Shown here: piece by piece, positions 26,645 to 36,984 of the stretch
Numbering within the stretch: the first letter of the stretch is position 1
How the letters are laid out: each line of letters opens with the position of its first letter
NCBI RefSeq assembly: GCF_001584615.1
Contig: NZ_LQQC01000012.1
Coordinates: 62,001-126,000, forward strand
Length of the DNA stretch: 64,000 nucleotides
Direction of reading: 5' to 3'
From: Brevibacterium ravenspurgense
GTDB taxonomy: Bacteria > Actinomycetota > Actinomycetes > Actinomycetales > Brevibacteriaceae
Program-made: the position numbers and the translations under genes
Notes under the pieces: generated by a model
The model's input: the letters and a program-made list of their open reading frames with translations, nothing else
Database searches by the model: none
What the model was told of the DNA's origin: nothing

Positions 26645-28096
26645 TCAGCTCTGGGCGGCTTGTTCGGCTCGCTTCTGGCCGGGACCAGTGCGCGGCACGG
26701 CGAGCATGAGTACGAGTCCCAGCAGCAGGACGACGATGATGCCGGCGGCACCCGCGCGTTCGAAGCCGAAGATGGTGATCGACAGGCTGAACAGCCACGG
26801 GCCCAGGAAGCTGATGGCCCGCCCGGTGGTGGCGTAGAGGCCGAAGTTCTCGCCGGCGCGCTCCGGGGGAGTGATGCGGGTGAGGAACGAACGGCTCGAT
26901 GCGTTGACCGGCCCGACGAACAGGCACAGGAACAGTGCGCACGCCCAGAACACGGTGGGACTGTCGGAGAGCAGGATCGGCACGGCGCCAATGCACAGGC
27001 AGGTCAGGCCCGTGATGATGACCGCTCTGGGGCCAACAGCATCGTCAAGCGGGCCGGACACCAGGCAGCCGATGGCGGCAACGACGTTCGCGGCGATCCC
27101 TAGGTAGATGACCTCAGTTTCCGTGAACCCGTAGGCAGAAGCAGCGAGCACACCGGCCACCGCGAAGATCGTGGTCAGGCCATCGCGGAAAACAGCCGAG
27201 GCGATGAAGAAGACAAAGGTTTGCCGGTCGTTCTGGAAGAGGTCCTTCAGCCTGCTGAACAGGTCCTTGTAGTCCTGCTTCCAGCTGGTGAACCATTCAG
27301 CAGCCCGGTTCCCGGAACGCGCCCGGGCGGTCTGCACCTGAGCCCCCGACGCATCGCGCGGGGCCAGGAAGATCAGCGGAACAGCCCACACGGCAAACCA
27401 CACGGCGGTAGCACCTGCCACCAGCCGGAACCGCCAGCCGCCTTCGCTGACCGCCCCGAACAGTCCCACCTCGGGAAGGATGAAGGCGAACAGCGCAATG
27501 AGCAGCATCGCGAGCCCGCCCAGGTAGCCGAAACCCCAGCCGATGTTCGACACTTTGCCCACGCTGTTCGGTGCGGCAATCCGCCCGAGCATCGCGTTGT
27601 AGCTGACCTGGGCCAGTTCGAAGAAAACGGAAGCGGCGGCCAGGAAGATCAGGCCGGGCAGGAAGAACACCGGTTCGCTCTTGATGAACGCCAGCGCGAA
27701 AACGCAGGCGACGACGACGCCGGTGTAGATGGTCAGCAGGCGCCGGTGGCGGGACTTCGCATCGGCGCGGGCGCCCGCGGCGGGAGCGACAACAGCACCG
27801 ACCAGGCCCGCCAGACCGGAGGCCCACCCCAGCGCGGCAGCGCCCGAAACCGGGTCCTCGGAAACCGCCTTCACGAGGTACGGGGCGAACACGAAGGTGA
27901 CGATCACAGCAGAGTAGGCCGAGCTTCCCCAGTCCCACAGAGCCCAGGCCGCAGCCTGCACGAGGTTCGTGCGGGCGGGCGGGGCAGGGTGTCCGGGTTC
28001 GGACGAGGTGCCGGTCGGAGTTCCAGCCGGGACTTCGGACGAGGCGCCGGCTGGCTGGCCGTCGAGCGGGCCGGCTGAGTCAGTGCTTGGGCTCAT
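26645..28096 (-). CDS. MFS transporter, UMF1/Atg22-like family
   Basis: A 483-aa transporter from the ATG at 28096; the frame extends to 28174, but TAGTCT sits 7 bases before 28096 and no Shine-Dalgarno exists, so a leaderless start there is preferred and avoids overlap with the fba leader. A ~45-residue Pro/Ser/Gly-rich N-terminus precedes the first helix. AAWALWDWGSSAYS in helix 1 is the fingerprint of the UMF1 (vacuole effluxer Atg22-like) family; about 12 helices follow with a loop at 265-310. Substrate unknown, amino acids possible. Confidence 0.85.
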   Translation of the reverse strand: MSPSTDSAGPLDGQPAGASSEVPAGTPTGTSSEPGHPAPPARTNLVQAAAWALWDWGSSAYSAVIVTFVFAPYLVKAVSEDPVSGAAALGWASGLAGLVGAVVAPAAGARADAKSRHRRLLTIYTGVVVACVFALAFIKSEPVFFLPGLIFLAAASVFFELAQVSYNAMLGRIAAPNSVGKVSNIGWGFGYLGGLAMLLIALFAFILPEVGLFGAVSEGGWRFRLVAGATAVWFAVWAVPLIFLAPRDASGAQVQTARARSGNRAAEWFTSWKQDYKDLFSRLKDLFQNDRQTFVFFIASAVFRDGLTTIFAVAGVLAASAYGFTETEVIYLGIAANVVAAIGCLVSGPLDDAVGPRAVIITGLTCLCIGAVPILLSDSPTVFWACALFLCLFVGPVNASSRSFLTRITPPERAGENFGLYATTGRAISFLGPWLFSLSITIFGFERAGAAGIIVVLLLGLVLMLAVPRTGPGQKRAEQAAQS

Positions 28097-28127
28097 GTTG
28101 TTAAGACTACGGTCAAATTCGGGTGCG

Positions 28128-28133
28128 TAGAAT
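28128..28133 (+). promoter_or_regulatory. Probable -10 element of fba
   Basis: TAGAAT, 39 bases before the fba ATG, in the short divergent gap to the MFS gene. The same hexamer precedes the 54-kb exporter operon and purA. No convincing -35 is seen. Confidence 0.45.
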
Positions 28134-28172
28134 GATTCCGACTGAAGCAATCCCCTAAGCGCAGGAGTGTTC

Positions 28173-29195
<1,023 letters not shown>

Positions 29196-29213
29196 CGGGC
29201 TCCCGCCCGCCAG

Positions 29214-29260
29214 AAACACGAGGCGCCGCTCACCGAAAAGGTGAGCGGCGCCTCGTGTTT
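29214..29260. terminator. Dispersed palindromic terminator, copy 2
   Basis: Perfect 21-bp stem (AAACACG then AGGCGCCGCTCACC) with loop GAAAA, ending GTGTTT on the plus strand and on the minus strand alike. It separates convergent fba and wecC. Confidence 0.92.
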
Positions 29261-29290
29261 GGGGCTGCCTGGGTTACAGCGCGGTGTTGA

Positions 29291-30559
29291 TCAGATCAGT
29301 GTGCGCCAGGTACCGCGGGTGTCGTAGACGATGGTGCTCTGCAGTCGGCGCTGGTCGAAGCTCTTGAACTCCGCGTGGTCGACCAGCAGCAGCACGATGT
29401 CGGCTGTCTCGACGGCCGATTCGAGATCGGTGAGCTCGACGTTGCCCTTCTCGGCCAGTGATGCGGGGAGCTCCTCGATGTTCGGTTCGACGGCGAGGAT
29501 GGTTCCGTCGGGCAGGCGGTCAGCGAGCGTCTGGGCAATGTACATGGCCGGGCTTTCGCGCAGATCGTCGATGTCGGGCTTGAACGCCAATCCGAGGACA
29601 GCCACGCGGGGTTCTTTGAAGCGCTGGGCCTTGGGCACCACCTGGTTCAGGACGTACTCGGGCTTGGAGTCGTTGACCTCGCGGGCAGTGCGGATGAGCT
29701 GGGCTTCCTCAGGGGCCGCTGACACGAGGAACCACGGGTCGACGGCAATACAGTGCCCGCCGACGCCCGGGCCGGGCTGCAGGATGTTGACGCGCGGATG
29801 GTGGTTCGCCAGGTCGATGAGCTCCCACACGTCGACGTTGAGCTTCGAAGCGACGACTGAGAGTTCGTTGGCGAAGGCGATGTTGACGTCTCAGTAGGCG
29901 TTTTCGACAAGCTTGGCCATTTCGGCGGTGCGGGCGTCGGTGATGTGGAACTCGCCGTCACAGAACAGGCGGTAGAGATCGCGGGCGCGCTCACCGGCAT
30001 CGCCGTTGAGGGATCCGATGATCCGGTCGTTGGTCCTGAGTTCGACGATGATGCGGCCGGGCAGCACGCGCTCGGGGCAGTGGGCGAAGTACACCGTGTT
30101 CGGCTTGTTGGGATCCAGTGTCAGGTCGCTGCGCGCTTCGAGGATGACGTCAGCCATGTGTTCGGTTGCGCCCGGGGGTGAGGTGCTTTCAAGAATGACG
30201 AGCTCGCCGCCGGTCAGCTGCGGTGCAATCGATTCGGCTGCCGCGCTGATGTACGACAGGTCCGGGTTGTGGTTCTCGGCGAACGGGGTTGGCACGGCGA
30301 CGATGTAGGCGTCAGCTGCAGGAACTTCGGAGCTGGCGCGCAGCCGCCCCTGGCTCACCGCTCCGGCAAGGACGGTGCCAAGATCCGGTTCGACGAACGG
30401 CACTTCACCGCGATTCACAAAGTCAATCGTGCGCGGGTTGACGTCCATTCCGGTGACGTCTGCGCCACCGGCGGCGAGTACGGCTGCAGTCGGCAGACCG
30501 ATGTATCCAAGCCCGATGACGGCCACGTGCGGGGCCGCGGGCGGTGCTTCTTTGGTCAT
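29291..30559 (-). pseudogene. wecC: UDP-N-acetyl-D-mannosamine dehydrogenase, interrupted by one in-frame TGA
   Basis: The two halves join in the same frame to a normal-length UDP-ManNAc dehydrogenase (about 422 residues): GLGYIGLP NAD motif at 17-24, and GPGVGGHCI with the catalytic Cys in the second half. The only defect is a TGA at 29893-29891, exactly where family members have Arg in NAYRDVNIAFANE; a single C-to-T change from CGA explains it. Everything downstream is well conserved, so the lesion is recent, a sequencing error, or read through. The enzyme makes UDP-ManNAcA from the WecB product, for which the gene lies at 41468. Confidence 0.85.
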
Positions 30560-30581
30560 GATTCTCCTCTTGGCTTTCTAG

Positions 30582-32480
30582 TCAGAACAGGTAGTGGGCG
30601 GCCGTGTAGCCGAAGGCGTGTACATCGCTGTTGGCCAGCAGCAGTGCGTCATCAACCTGCCAGGTGTGCGCATGGTCGGTGCGAACCTGGAGGAAGTTGA
30701 AGCGGTCTGCAGAGTAGATGGTGCCTCCGTTCGCCACGAGGCGTTTTTGCAGGTCGGTGTCTTCTCCCCGCAGCAGTTTTGCGAACTGCAGCCCCTCAAA
30801 AACCTGCCGAGGAGCGGTCATCGTCGGGCCCATGACGAGGTCGGTGAATCTGTGCTCGCGTTCCGGGAATCGGCACATAACAATATTCGAACTGGTGAGG
30901 TACAGGTAGTGCGCCTGCTTTCCCACCATGTCCGCCGCAGAGTATCGGAGCGCTGCGAGCTGGTCCGATACGTAGTGTTCGCCATAGATGTCGTCGTCGT
31001 CCATCTTAAGAAGAACGTCCCCGCTGGATGCGCCGATCGTATGATTGAGGCATTCACCCAGAGTTTCTGCAGGTTTTGCGCTCAGCAGGACCAGATTCTC
31101 GATTCCGAGGTGCGCTGCTTTTGCGCGGACTTCAGACTCCTGGAGATCGAAACCGTGCGCGAGCAGCACGAGCTCGAGCTGAGCATGGTCCTGTCGAGCA
31201 GCCGTTTCCAGTACGTGATCGAGTTGTGCGGGCCGGTTGGTTGAGACGAGCAGTGATGCAGACCGGGCAATCGGGTCTGAGTATTCGATTCCGACACTGT
31301 CCATGATTGTCATGGCTCGGTGAGAGTACGTGTGCTCTTTCCAGATCCTGCGCTGCGCCAAGTGCACAGTGCGGTCGCGCAGCTCCGGGCTGCGCACGAG
31401 TGCTCGCAGGGTGAGTCCCGCCTCTTCGCGGGTGCTCGGCTGGAGGACTTCGTCAGCGGGGAAGAACGCGGCGGTTCCGGCGCTGGGTGCTGAGACAACC
31501 GGTGTGCCGCTGGCGGAGATTTCGAAGATGCGGCGCGCGCACATGCTCGGCGAATCGGTGACGGAGTTGACGTTGAGGAAGGTCTTGAACGCCTTATAGG
31601 CGGTCAGCATGTTCTCATAAGGCAGGGATCCCAGGACGTGCTGATCCAGCGGGGGAGGGAACTGGTAGCGTTCGTCCCCGCCGTGCTGTCGGGAGAAGAT
31701 CTCTAAGCCGCGGTCCATTTTCGGGCTCACGTCCGCAGCCGCGCCGAGCAGCCATTCCATCTGCTCGCGTCGCTCCGGGTAGCGGTGAGCGAAGTACATC
31801 CCCGCGAAAGCCACGTCCCAGCTGTGCTGCCCCGCAGGCAGACGCTCAGGGTTGTGGACCGCCGGCTGTGCCGCGAAGCTCAGCGGGGCAACTCGATCAT
31901 GTCCGAGATCAGCCCGGTACTGCTCGAGCAGTCGAATGTCCGACGTGAAGACGACATCGAAGAGGCTGGCTGCCTCGAGGAAGTCGGCGTAGTGGGGAGG
32001 GTCCTCCTTGTTCCAGAACACGGTGGGAATTCCGCGATGCCTGCACTCCGTGAGCAGCTGTTTGACGTCTTCCTTGACTCCGGAGGTGCCGGTCAGCTGG
32101 TACTGCCATTGACCGCCATTGCCGTTCCATGCGGATTCGACGAAGACGAAGTCAAGGGTGTCGAGCTGCTCAATCCAGCCCCGACGTTTGAGGGGCACCA
32201 GATCCCATTCGGCTGCGAAAGCGAATTCTGAGAACTCATCGAGGATGGTGCCGACGCGCACAGCGTCGAAGACAGGTGTGCGAGGGCGCGGTGCCGCGGC
32301 TGGGAACTGATCGGTGAGCGGGCCCCCGGAGTCGTACGGTGTCCGAGCAGACGGCTGAGTCGGCACGCGGCGTCGCCGCCACCACGTTCGAACTTGCGTT
32401 GGGCCACCCTTGCGGAGGTGCCACAGTGCTGTGCGGGCGAGTGCAAGTGCTCCGCGCGGTCGCTGTGAGGAAGTGGTCAC
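30582..32480 (-). CDS. Two-domain glycosyltransferase (CgeB-like GT4 plus GT2)
   Basis: A 632-aa protein; GTG start with GGAG 4 bases before it. Residues ~85-390 resemble CgeB/DUF3880 transferases (GIPTVFWNKEDPP, FAGMYF, CARRIFEISASG) and ~400-630 a GT2-like domain with LKMDDDDIYGEHY and a HTWQVDD end. It is a paralogue of the island enzyme at 10007-12196 but lacks its membrane/coiled-coil N-terminus and has native high GC. It precedes wecC by 22 bp and is divergent from the rest of the polysaccharide operon. Likely assembles the ManNAcA-containing repeat. Confidence 0.8.
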   Translation of the reverse strand: MTTSSQRPRGALALARTALWHLRKGGPTQVRTWWRRRRVPTQPSARTPYDSGGPLTDQFPAAAPRPRTPVFDAVRVGTILDEFSEFAFAAEWDLVPLKRRGWIEQLDTLDFVFVESAWNGNGGQWQYQLTGTSGVKEDVKQLLTECRHRGIPTVFWNKEDPPHYADFLEAASLFDVVFTSDIRLLEQYRADLGHDRVAPLSFAAQPAVHNPERLPAGQHSWDVAFAGMYFAHRYPERREQMEWLLGAAADVSPKMDRGLEIFSRQHGGDERYQFPPPLDQHVLGSLPYENMLTAYKAFKTFLNVNSVTDSPSMCARRIFEISASGTPVVSAPSAGTAAFFPADEVLQPSTREEAGLTLRALVRSPELRDRTVHLAQRRIWKEHTYSHRAMTIMDSVGIEYSDPIARSASLLVSTNRPAQLDHVLETAARQDHAQLELVLLAHGFDLQESEVRAKAAHLGIENLVLLSAKPAETLGECLNHTIGASSGDVLLKMDDDDIYGEHYVSDQLAALRYSAADMVGKQAHYLYLTSSNIVMCRFPEREHRFTDLVMGPTMTAPRQVFEGLQFAKLLRGEDTDLQKRLVANGGTIYSADRFNFLQVRTDHAHTWQVDDALLLANSDVHAFGYTAAHYLF

Positions 32481-32777
32481 CGGTCTCCAAAGCTGAGTGT
32501 GTCGGACTGAGTCGAGAGAGGGGCGTTCGAACAGTCAAGCTGTCGCCGCGGTCTGAATCTCGCGTCTAGTACTGCACCGTACAGGTAAAACGAATTTGGA
32601 AGCGAATGAGCTTTGTCTGTCGTACACTGTTCTCAGCGATTATACAGAAACTACTGTGCGCCAACCCCTCGCAGAGTTGCTGCTGAAGATGAGGCGGTGC
32701 GCTCTTGTGGAGTGAGAGAGGAGACGGCTTCGCCACGGCAGCGCGCGTCATCGTGCTGCACCGGCGGACGCACTATC
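32481..32777. promoter_or_regulatory. Divergent control region of the polysaccharide locus
   Basis: About 300 bp between the minus-strand glycosyltransferase and the plus-strand dehydratase gene. It contains AT-richer sequence with plus-strand -10-like hexamers TACACT (32623-32628) and TATACA (32641-32646). A frame continues upstream from the dehydratase gene through this region to 32613 but its residues look non-coding. Confidence 0.4.
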
Positions 32778-34694
32778 ATGCACCACGGAAGCGAATCGTC
32801 AGCGAGGCAGGAGCTTCCCCTTGGGCGTCGAATCTGGAAGGCAGTGCGGCGAGCTGGCATAGACGCCGGCATCTTCGCCTTCTTTCTGTGGTTCATGTCG
32901 CTTGCGCGCTACGACCTGGCTGTGGCCACTCCGCACTACTTCGGCATTTTCGTCAGCTCTGTCTTGGGATTCGCAACGATCTTCGCTGGCGAATTCTGGC
33001 TGCGTCTTCGCGGCCGATACGCTCGGGCATCGGCCGATGAGCTCATCGCCACGGCAGGGGTTATTACCGTTGCCTGTGGTTTGATCTACTTGGTCAGCGC
33101 ATTCCAGCCCTATAGGCCGCTCGTGCCGCTCAGTTCGCCGGTGTCAGCTGCCGCCATGACCTTGCTGACGATCGCTTTCGTCAACTGGCTGCGCTCAGGA
33201 CTGCGATACCGGCGGCGCTCGCGGTCTGATTCTGCACGGCTTGCGCTCATCATCGGAGCCGGTGCTCACGGCCAGCTCGCACTGCGGATCATTCGCGAAG
33301 ACCCGCGTGAGGAATATGTCGCCGTCGGCTTGGTGGACGACGATCCGAACAAACGTCACCTGCGGATCGGCGGGGTGCGGGTGCTCGGCACTCTCGACGA
33401 CCTCAGGGACGTCGTCGACCGCACAGGTGCCCAGTCGCTCGTGCTGGCGATTCCGTCCTTGGCCCCACAGCGGCTGGACACGATTCTTGCCTTCGCCGGT
33501 GAGCACAACATCGACGTGCGGGTGCTGCCGGAGCTTGACGGCGTCGACATTCGACGCAGAAAGGTGAAGAGCTCCTCTGCTGTGGCGCTGATGCCGGGCA
33601 GCTTCCGTGGAGTCGAGCTTGACGACCTCCTGGGCCGTCAGGCCATCACGACTGACGTCGAGGCGATCAGCGACTACATCGACGGTCGCACTGTCCTCGT
33701 CACGGGAGCCGGCGGATCAATCGGATCCTATCTGTGCTCGCAGCTTTCGCGTTTCGAACCCGGACGGCTGGTGATGACTGATCGCGATGAATCCGGGCTG
33801 CATGCCACAGAGCTCGTCCTCACTGGCAGCGCATCGCTGATGAGTGAGGACCTCATCTTGGGGGATCTGCGAGAGCGCCGCTTCATCAGATCGCTGATCT
33901 CCGATGTCAAACCCGACATCGTGTTCCATGCGGCGGCTCTCAAACACCTGACGTTCCTCGAGCGCTTTCCAGCCGAAGCGGTCAAGACGAATGTCGCGGC
34001 AAGCCTCGAGCTGCTGGAAGCGTGCCGCGACTTCGGTGTTGAGAACTTCGTCCACATCTCCACTGACAAAGCCGCTGATCCGCTCTCGACCCTGGGGGCA
34101 TCGAAGTACCTCACTGAAAGGGCGGTCGCGGCAGTGGCCCGCGAAACCGGCCACCGATACATGTCGGTGCGCTTCGGCAATGTGCTCGGATCCCGCGGTT
34201 CAGTGCTGGGTACCTTTGTGACGCAGGTTTCGGCCGGCGGCCCCGTGACTGTGACAGCCCCCGGTGCAACTCGGTACTTCATGACGGCTGCTGAGGCCTG
34301 CGAACTCGTTCTGCAGGCCGGAGCCATCGGACGGCCCGGTGAGACACTCGTGCTCGACATGGGCGATCGCGTCTCCATCGAGGACCTCGCACGGCGGGTG
34401 ATCGCGCTCAGCGGAAAGTCTGATGTCGAGATCGTCTATACCGGCCTGCGGCCGGGGGAGAAGCTGGCAGAAGCCCGGCTGGCACGAACGGAGAAGGACG
34501 AACGGCCGAATCACCCGCTCATCACGCAGGTGCCGATCGACCCTGTCGATCTCGACCGGGTCAACACGCTCATCGAGATGGTGCGGGGGAGTGCTGACCT
34601 TGACGCCCACTCGATTCGTCGGATGCTCGGCGAATTGGTCGGGACGTCGACCGATGGGTGGCCGGCGCTCGCATCCGAACGAGGGACACCATGA
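32778..34694 (+). CDS. CapD/WbpM-type nucleotide-sugar dehydratase, membrane-anchored
   Basis: About 638 aa from ATG 32778, chosen because the family N-terminus (basic, then helix) begins there. Four membrane helices (about 25-130) lead to a CoA-binding-like Rossmann domain (IIGAGAHGQLA near 160) and a C-terminal SDR domain with VTGAGGSIGS near 310, STDKA near 427 and GASKYLTE near 440. This architecture is that of UDP-GlcNAc 4,6-dehydratases such as WbpM, PglF and CapD, making precursors for amino or deoxy sugars. The stop overlaps the next start (ATGA). Confidence 0.88.
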   Translation: MHHGSESSARQELPLGRRIWKAVRRAGIDAGIFAFFLWFMSLARYDLAVATPHYFGIFVSSVLGFATIFAGEFWLRLRGRYARASADELIATAGVITVACGLIYLVSAFQPYRPLVPLSSPVSAAAMTLLTIAFVNWLRSGLRYRRRSRSDSARLALIIGAGAHGQLALRIIREDPREEYVAVGLVDDDPNKRHLRIGGVRVLGTLDDLRDVVDRTGAQSLVLAIPSLAPQRLDTILAFAGEHNIDVRVLPELDGVDIRRRKVKSSSAVALMPGSFRGVELDDLLGRQAITTDVEAISDYIDGRTVLVTGAGGSIGSYLCSQLSRFEPGRLVMTDRDESGLHATELVLTGSASLMSEDLILGDLRERRFIRSLISDVKPDIVFHAAALKHLTFLERFPAEAVKTNVAASLELLEACRDFGVENFVHISTDKAADPLSTLGASKYLTERAVAAVARETGHRYMSVRFGNVLGSRGSVLGTFVTQVSAGGPVTVTAPGATRYFMTAAEACELVLQAGAIGRPGETLVLDMGDRVSIEDLARRVIALSGKSDVEIVYTGLRPGEKLAEARLARTEKDERPNHPLITQVPIDPVDLDRVNTLIEMVRGSADLDAHSIRRMLGELVGTSTDGWPALASERGTP

Positions 34695-35734
34695 TCGCCG
34701 TTCTGGCAGCCGGTGTAGTCACCTCTCTGGCAGTGACGCTGCTGGCAGCGGCGATCGTCATTCCCATCCTCAGATGCGCCGGTCTTGTCGACATCCCAAC
34801 CGCGCGTTCCAGCCATCTGACTCCGGTCGCCCGCGGTGGTGGATTCGCAGTCGGGTGCGGAATAGCTGCTGGCAGTGTTGCTGCAGCATGGATCGGCACC
34901 TCGACCGGGGTGTTCACGACGCTGTCAGCGGCGCTCGTCATCGGCATATTCGTGGTCTTCACGTGGTGTTTCAGCATCCTGGGATTCATGGACGATATGG
35001 GCTCAATGTCCTCGGGTCTTCGCCTGGTGCTCCAGGTGCTGATCGCCGGTGCTTTCGCCACGCTGCTGTCCCTGTTTGACAACAGCGGAGTATTCGGGCT
35101 CGCAGCGGTCGCACTCGGTGTCGTGTTCATTGTCAACGGTGTCAACTTCATGGACGGCCTCAACGCGCTCACCAGTTCGTGGGCCGTGCTTGTTGGGGTC
35201 TGGTACTGCGTGCTCTTCGTCACCGTTGCTCAGCCGGCGGCCGCAGCCCTGTCGGCTGTGTTCGCCGCCGCCGCACTGGGATTCCTGCCCTACAACATCG
35301 GTCGCGCACGCGCGTTCCTCGGGGACGTCGGGAGTTACGGAGTTGGGGCGGCCGTGGCAGCTTTCGCGGTCTTTCTCTTTGTCAGCGGTGTCAGTCCGCT
35401 GGTGGTGGCCGCACCGATTGTGCTGTTGGTCTTCGACGTCAGCTGGACGCTGCTCAAGCGTCTGCTCGCCGGTGAGAACATCTTTCAAGCTCACCGGCGT
35501 CACATCTACCAGCAGACGCAGCAGCAGGGACTGAGCCATGAGCAGACGTCTGCTGCATACGCACTACTGAACGCCTGCGCGTGTCTCGCAACGATCCCAA
35601 CGCTCCTCGTCGCCAATGAGCTCGCTGTGTGGGTCAGCGCGTTCATCCTGGTTTGCCTCATTGTTGTCTACTCGCGACTGCCCGTGCTGGCACGATGGTC
35701 GGTAGCGCGCAGAGCGGAAGCGGTGGCGCAATGA
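34691..35734 (+). CDS. WecA/TagO/WbpL-type undecaprenyl-phosphate sugar-1-phosphate transferase
   Basis: A 347-aa membrane protein with about ten helices that initiates glycan assembly on undecaprenyl phosphate. Motifs: HLTPVARGGG near 48, the DD pair in FMDDMGS near 103, NFMDGLNALTSSW near 155 and FLGDVGSYGVG near 213. The ATG at 34691 overlaps the dehydratase stop by 4 bp; an upstream ATG at 34658 would only add residues inside the previous gene. Closest by pattern to WbpL, which often takes the product of a WbpM-like enzyme, as encoded next to it. Confidence 0.88.
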   Translation: MIAVLAAGVVTSLAVTLLAAAIVIPILRCAGLVDIPTARSSHLTPVARGGGFAVGCGIAAGSVAAAWIGTSTGVFTTLSAALVIGIFVVFTWCFSILGFMDDMGSMSSGLRLVLQVLIAGAFATLLSLFDNSGVFGLAAVALGVVFIVNGVNFMDGLNALTSSWAVLVGVWYCVLFVTVAQPAAAALSAVFAAAALGFLPYNIGRARAFLGDVGSYGVGAAVAAFAVFLFVSGVSPLVVAAPIVLLVFDVSWTLLKRLLAGENIFQAHRRHIYQQTQQQGLSHEQTSAAYALLNACACLATIPTLLVANELAVWVSAFILVCLIVVYSRLPVLARWSVARRAEAVAQ

Positions 35735-36984
35735 GAATCTTTCTGCTCACCCACTACTACGCGCCGGAGATCGGCGCTCCGCAGCGCCGTTGGCGAGAGC
35801 TGGTGACAGGAATGATCGCTGCGGGACACCAGGTGGCAGTCTGTGCTCCCGTGCCGCATTATCCGTATCGCTCTGCATCCGATGTAGGCGGTACAGATGA
35901 GAAGACGATGGTGTGGGCCGACGGGCCACACGGTGAGCGGCTGCTGCGACTGCCCTACTTGCCGACTTCTGGCTCTATGGCGGGTCAGCTCATTGATCAG
36001 TCGTGGTCATCGCTGTTCGCGGTGCGCGTGGCGGCCGCGATGCGGACAGCGAAGCCGGATGTGGTGATCTCAACAACTCCCGGTCTGCCGATGCTCTTCA
36101 CCGGAGACATCGTGGCCAGGATGCTCGGTGTCCCGCATATTGCCGAGATCCGTGATGCCTGGCCTGATCTCATTGCTGACTCTTCTCTGGTGCGAACAGC
36201 CACCCGCGGTCTGCTGCCCGCGACTCTGACCGACTATGCGGAGGCGACCGCTATCCCGGCAGCCTTTCACTCGGTGATGAGACGCGCAGCTCACATTGTG
36301 GTGACCTCAGATGTCTTCGCTTCGCGGCTTAAAGCGGCCGGTCACACAGAGGTGACGGTGGTGCGGAACACCGCAGTCCCCTTTCGTCCGACTGCACAGC
36401 ACCGGAAACGAGACGCTTCTTCTCCGCTGCGGTTGCTCTACGTCGGAACAGTGGGCCGGTCCCAGGGCCTCGAATCACTGGCGCGAGCTGTGACAGAACT
36501 TGGCGGGATCGAACTGACGATTGCCGGCGCAGGTGCCGCGCACAGATCCCTGCAGCAGTGGGCGGAAAGCTCATGGAGCACGTCCTGCGGGCGGTCCGAT
36601 GGCCCCGCTATTCGTGTTCTTCCGCAGACCACAGGTGCTGAACTGGGGCATCTGTGGACGTGGGCCGACAGCGGCGTCGTCAGCCTAAGAGGACTCCCTT
36701 CCTTTGAATACACGGTTCCATCGAAGCTGTACACGCTGATGGCGCGGGGTATCCACATCACCGGAATCCTTGCGGGAGAGGCAGCAGGAATCGTCACCGA
36801 CGCACAGGCCGGTCATGTCGTCGCGCCAGGCGATGAGTCGGGTCTGCGAGAGCTGTTGACAGCTATGCGCGACGGACGGGTAGACCTGACTCCCTCCGAG
36901 CGGGCACAGGAGTGGCTCGCTCAGCACGCGGCACCCGATGTTGCGCTCTCCCGGTACCTCAGCATCCTCGAAGGAGCCAGATGA
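35731..36984 (+). CDS. Glycosyltransferase family 4 (WbuB-like)
   Basis: A 417-aa GT-B transferase. The start MRIFLLTHYYAPEIGAPQRR at the 4-bp overlap with the preceding gene is the hallmark of WbuB-like enzymes; GLPMLFTGDIVARMLG and HIAEIRDAWPDL lie in the N-terminal domain and the donor-binding part (FEYTVPSKLYTLMARGI) in the C-terminal domain. Cytoplasmic, membrane-associated, adding a sugar to the lipid-linked intermediate. Confidence 0.88.
   Translation: MRIFLLTHYYAPEIGAPQRRWRELVTGMIAAGHQVAVCAPVPHYPYRSASDVGGTDEKTMVWADGPHGERLLRLPYLPTSGSMAGQLIDQSWSSLFAVRVAAAMRTAKPDVVISTTPGLPMLFTGDIVARMLGVPHIAEIRDAWPDLIADSSLVRTATRGLLPATLTDYAEATAIPAAFHSVMRRAAHIVVTSDVFASRLKAAGHTEVTVVRNTAVPFRPTAQHRKRDASSPLRLLYVGTVGRSQGLESLARAVTELGGIELTIAGAGAAHRSLQQWAESSWSTSCGRSDGPAIRVLPQTTGAELGHLWTWADSGVVSLRGLPSFEYTVPSKLYTLMARGIHITGILAGEAAGIVTDAQAGHVVAPGDESGLRELLTAMRDGRVDLTPSERAQEWLAQHAAPDVALSRYLSILEGAR

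Noticed and set aside
29291..29830. Separate small gene for the C-terminal half of wecC
   Set aside because: Both halves are in one frame and together give one normal-length enzyme; the apparent second start is merely the first ATG/GTG after the stop.
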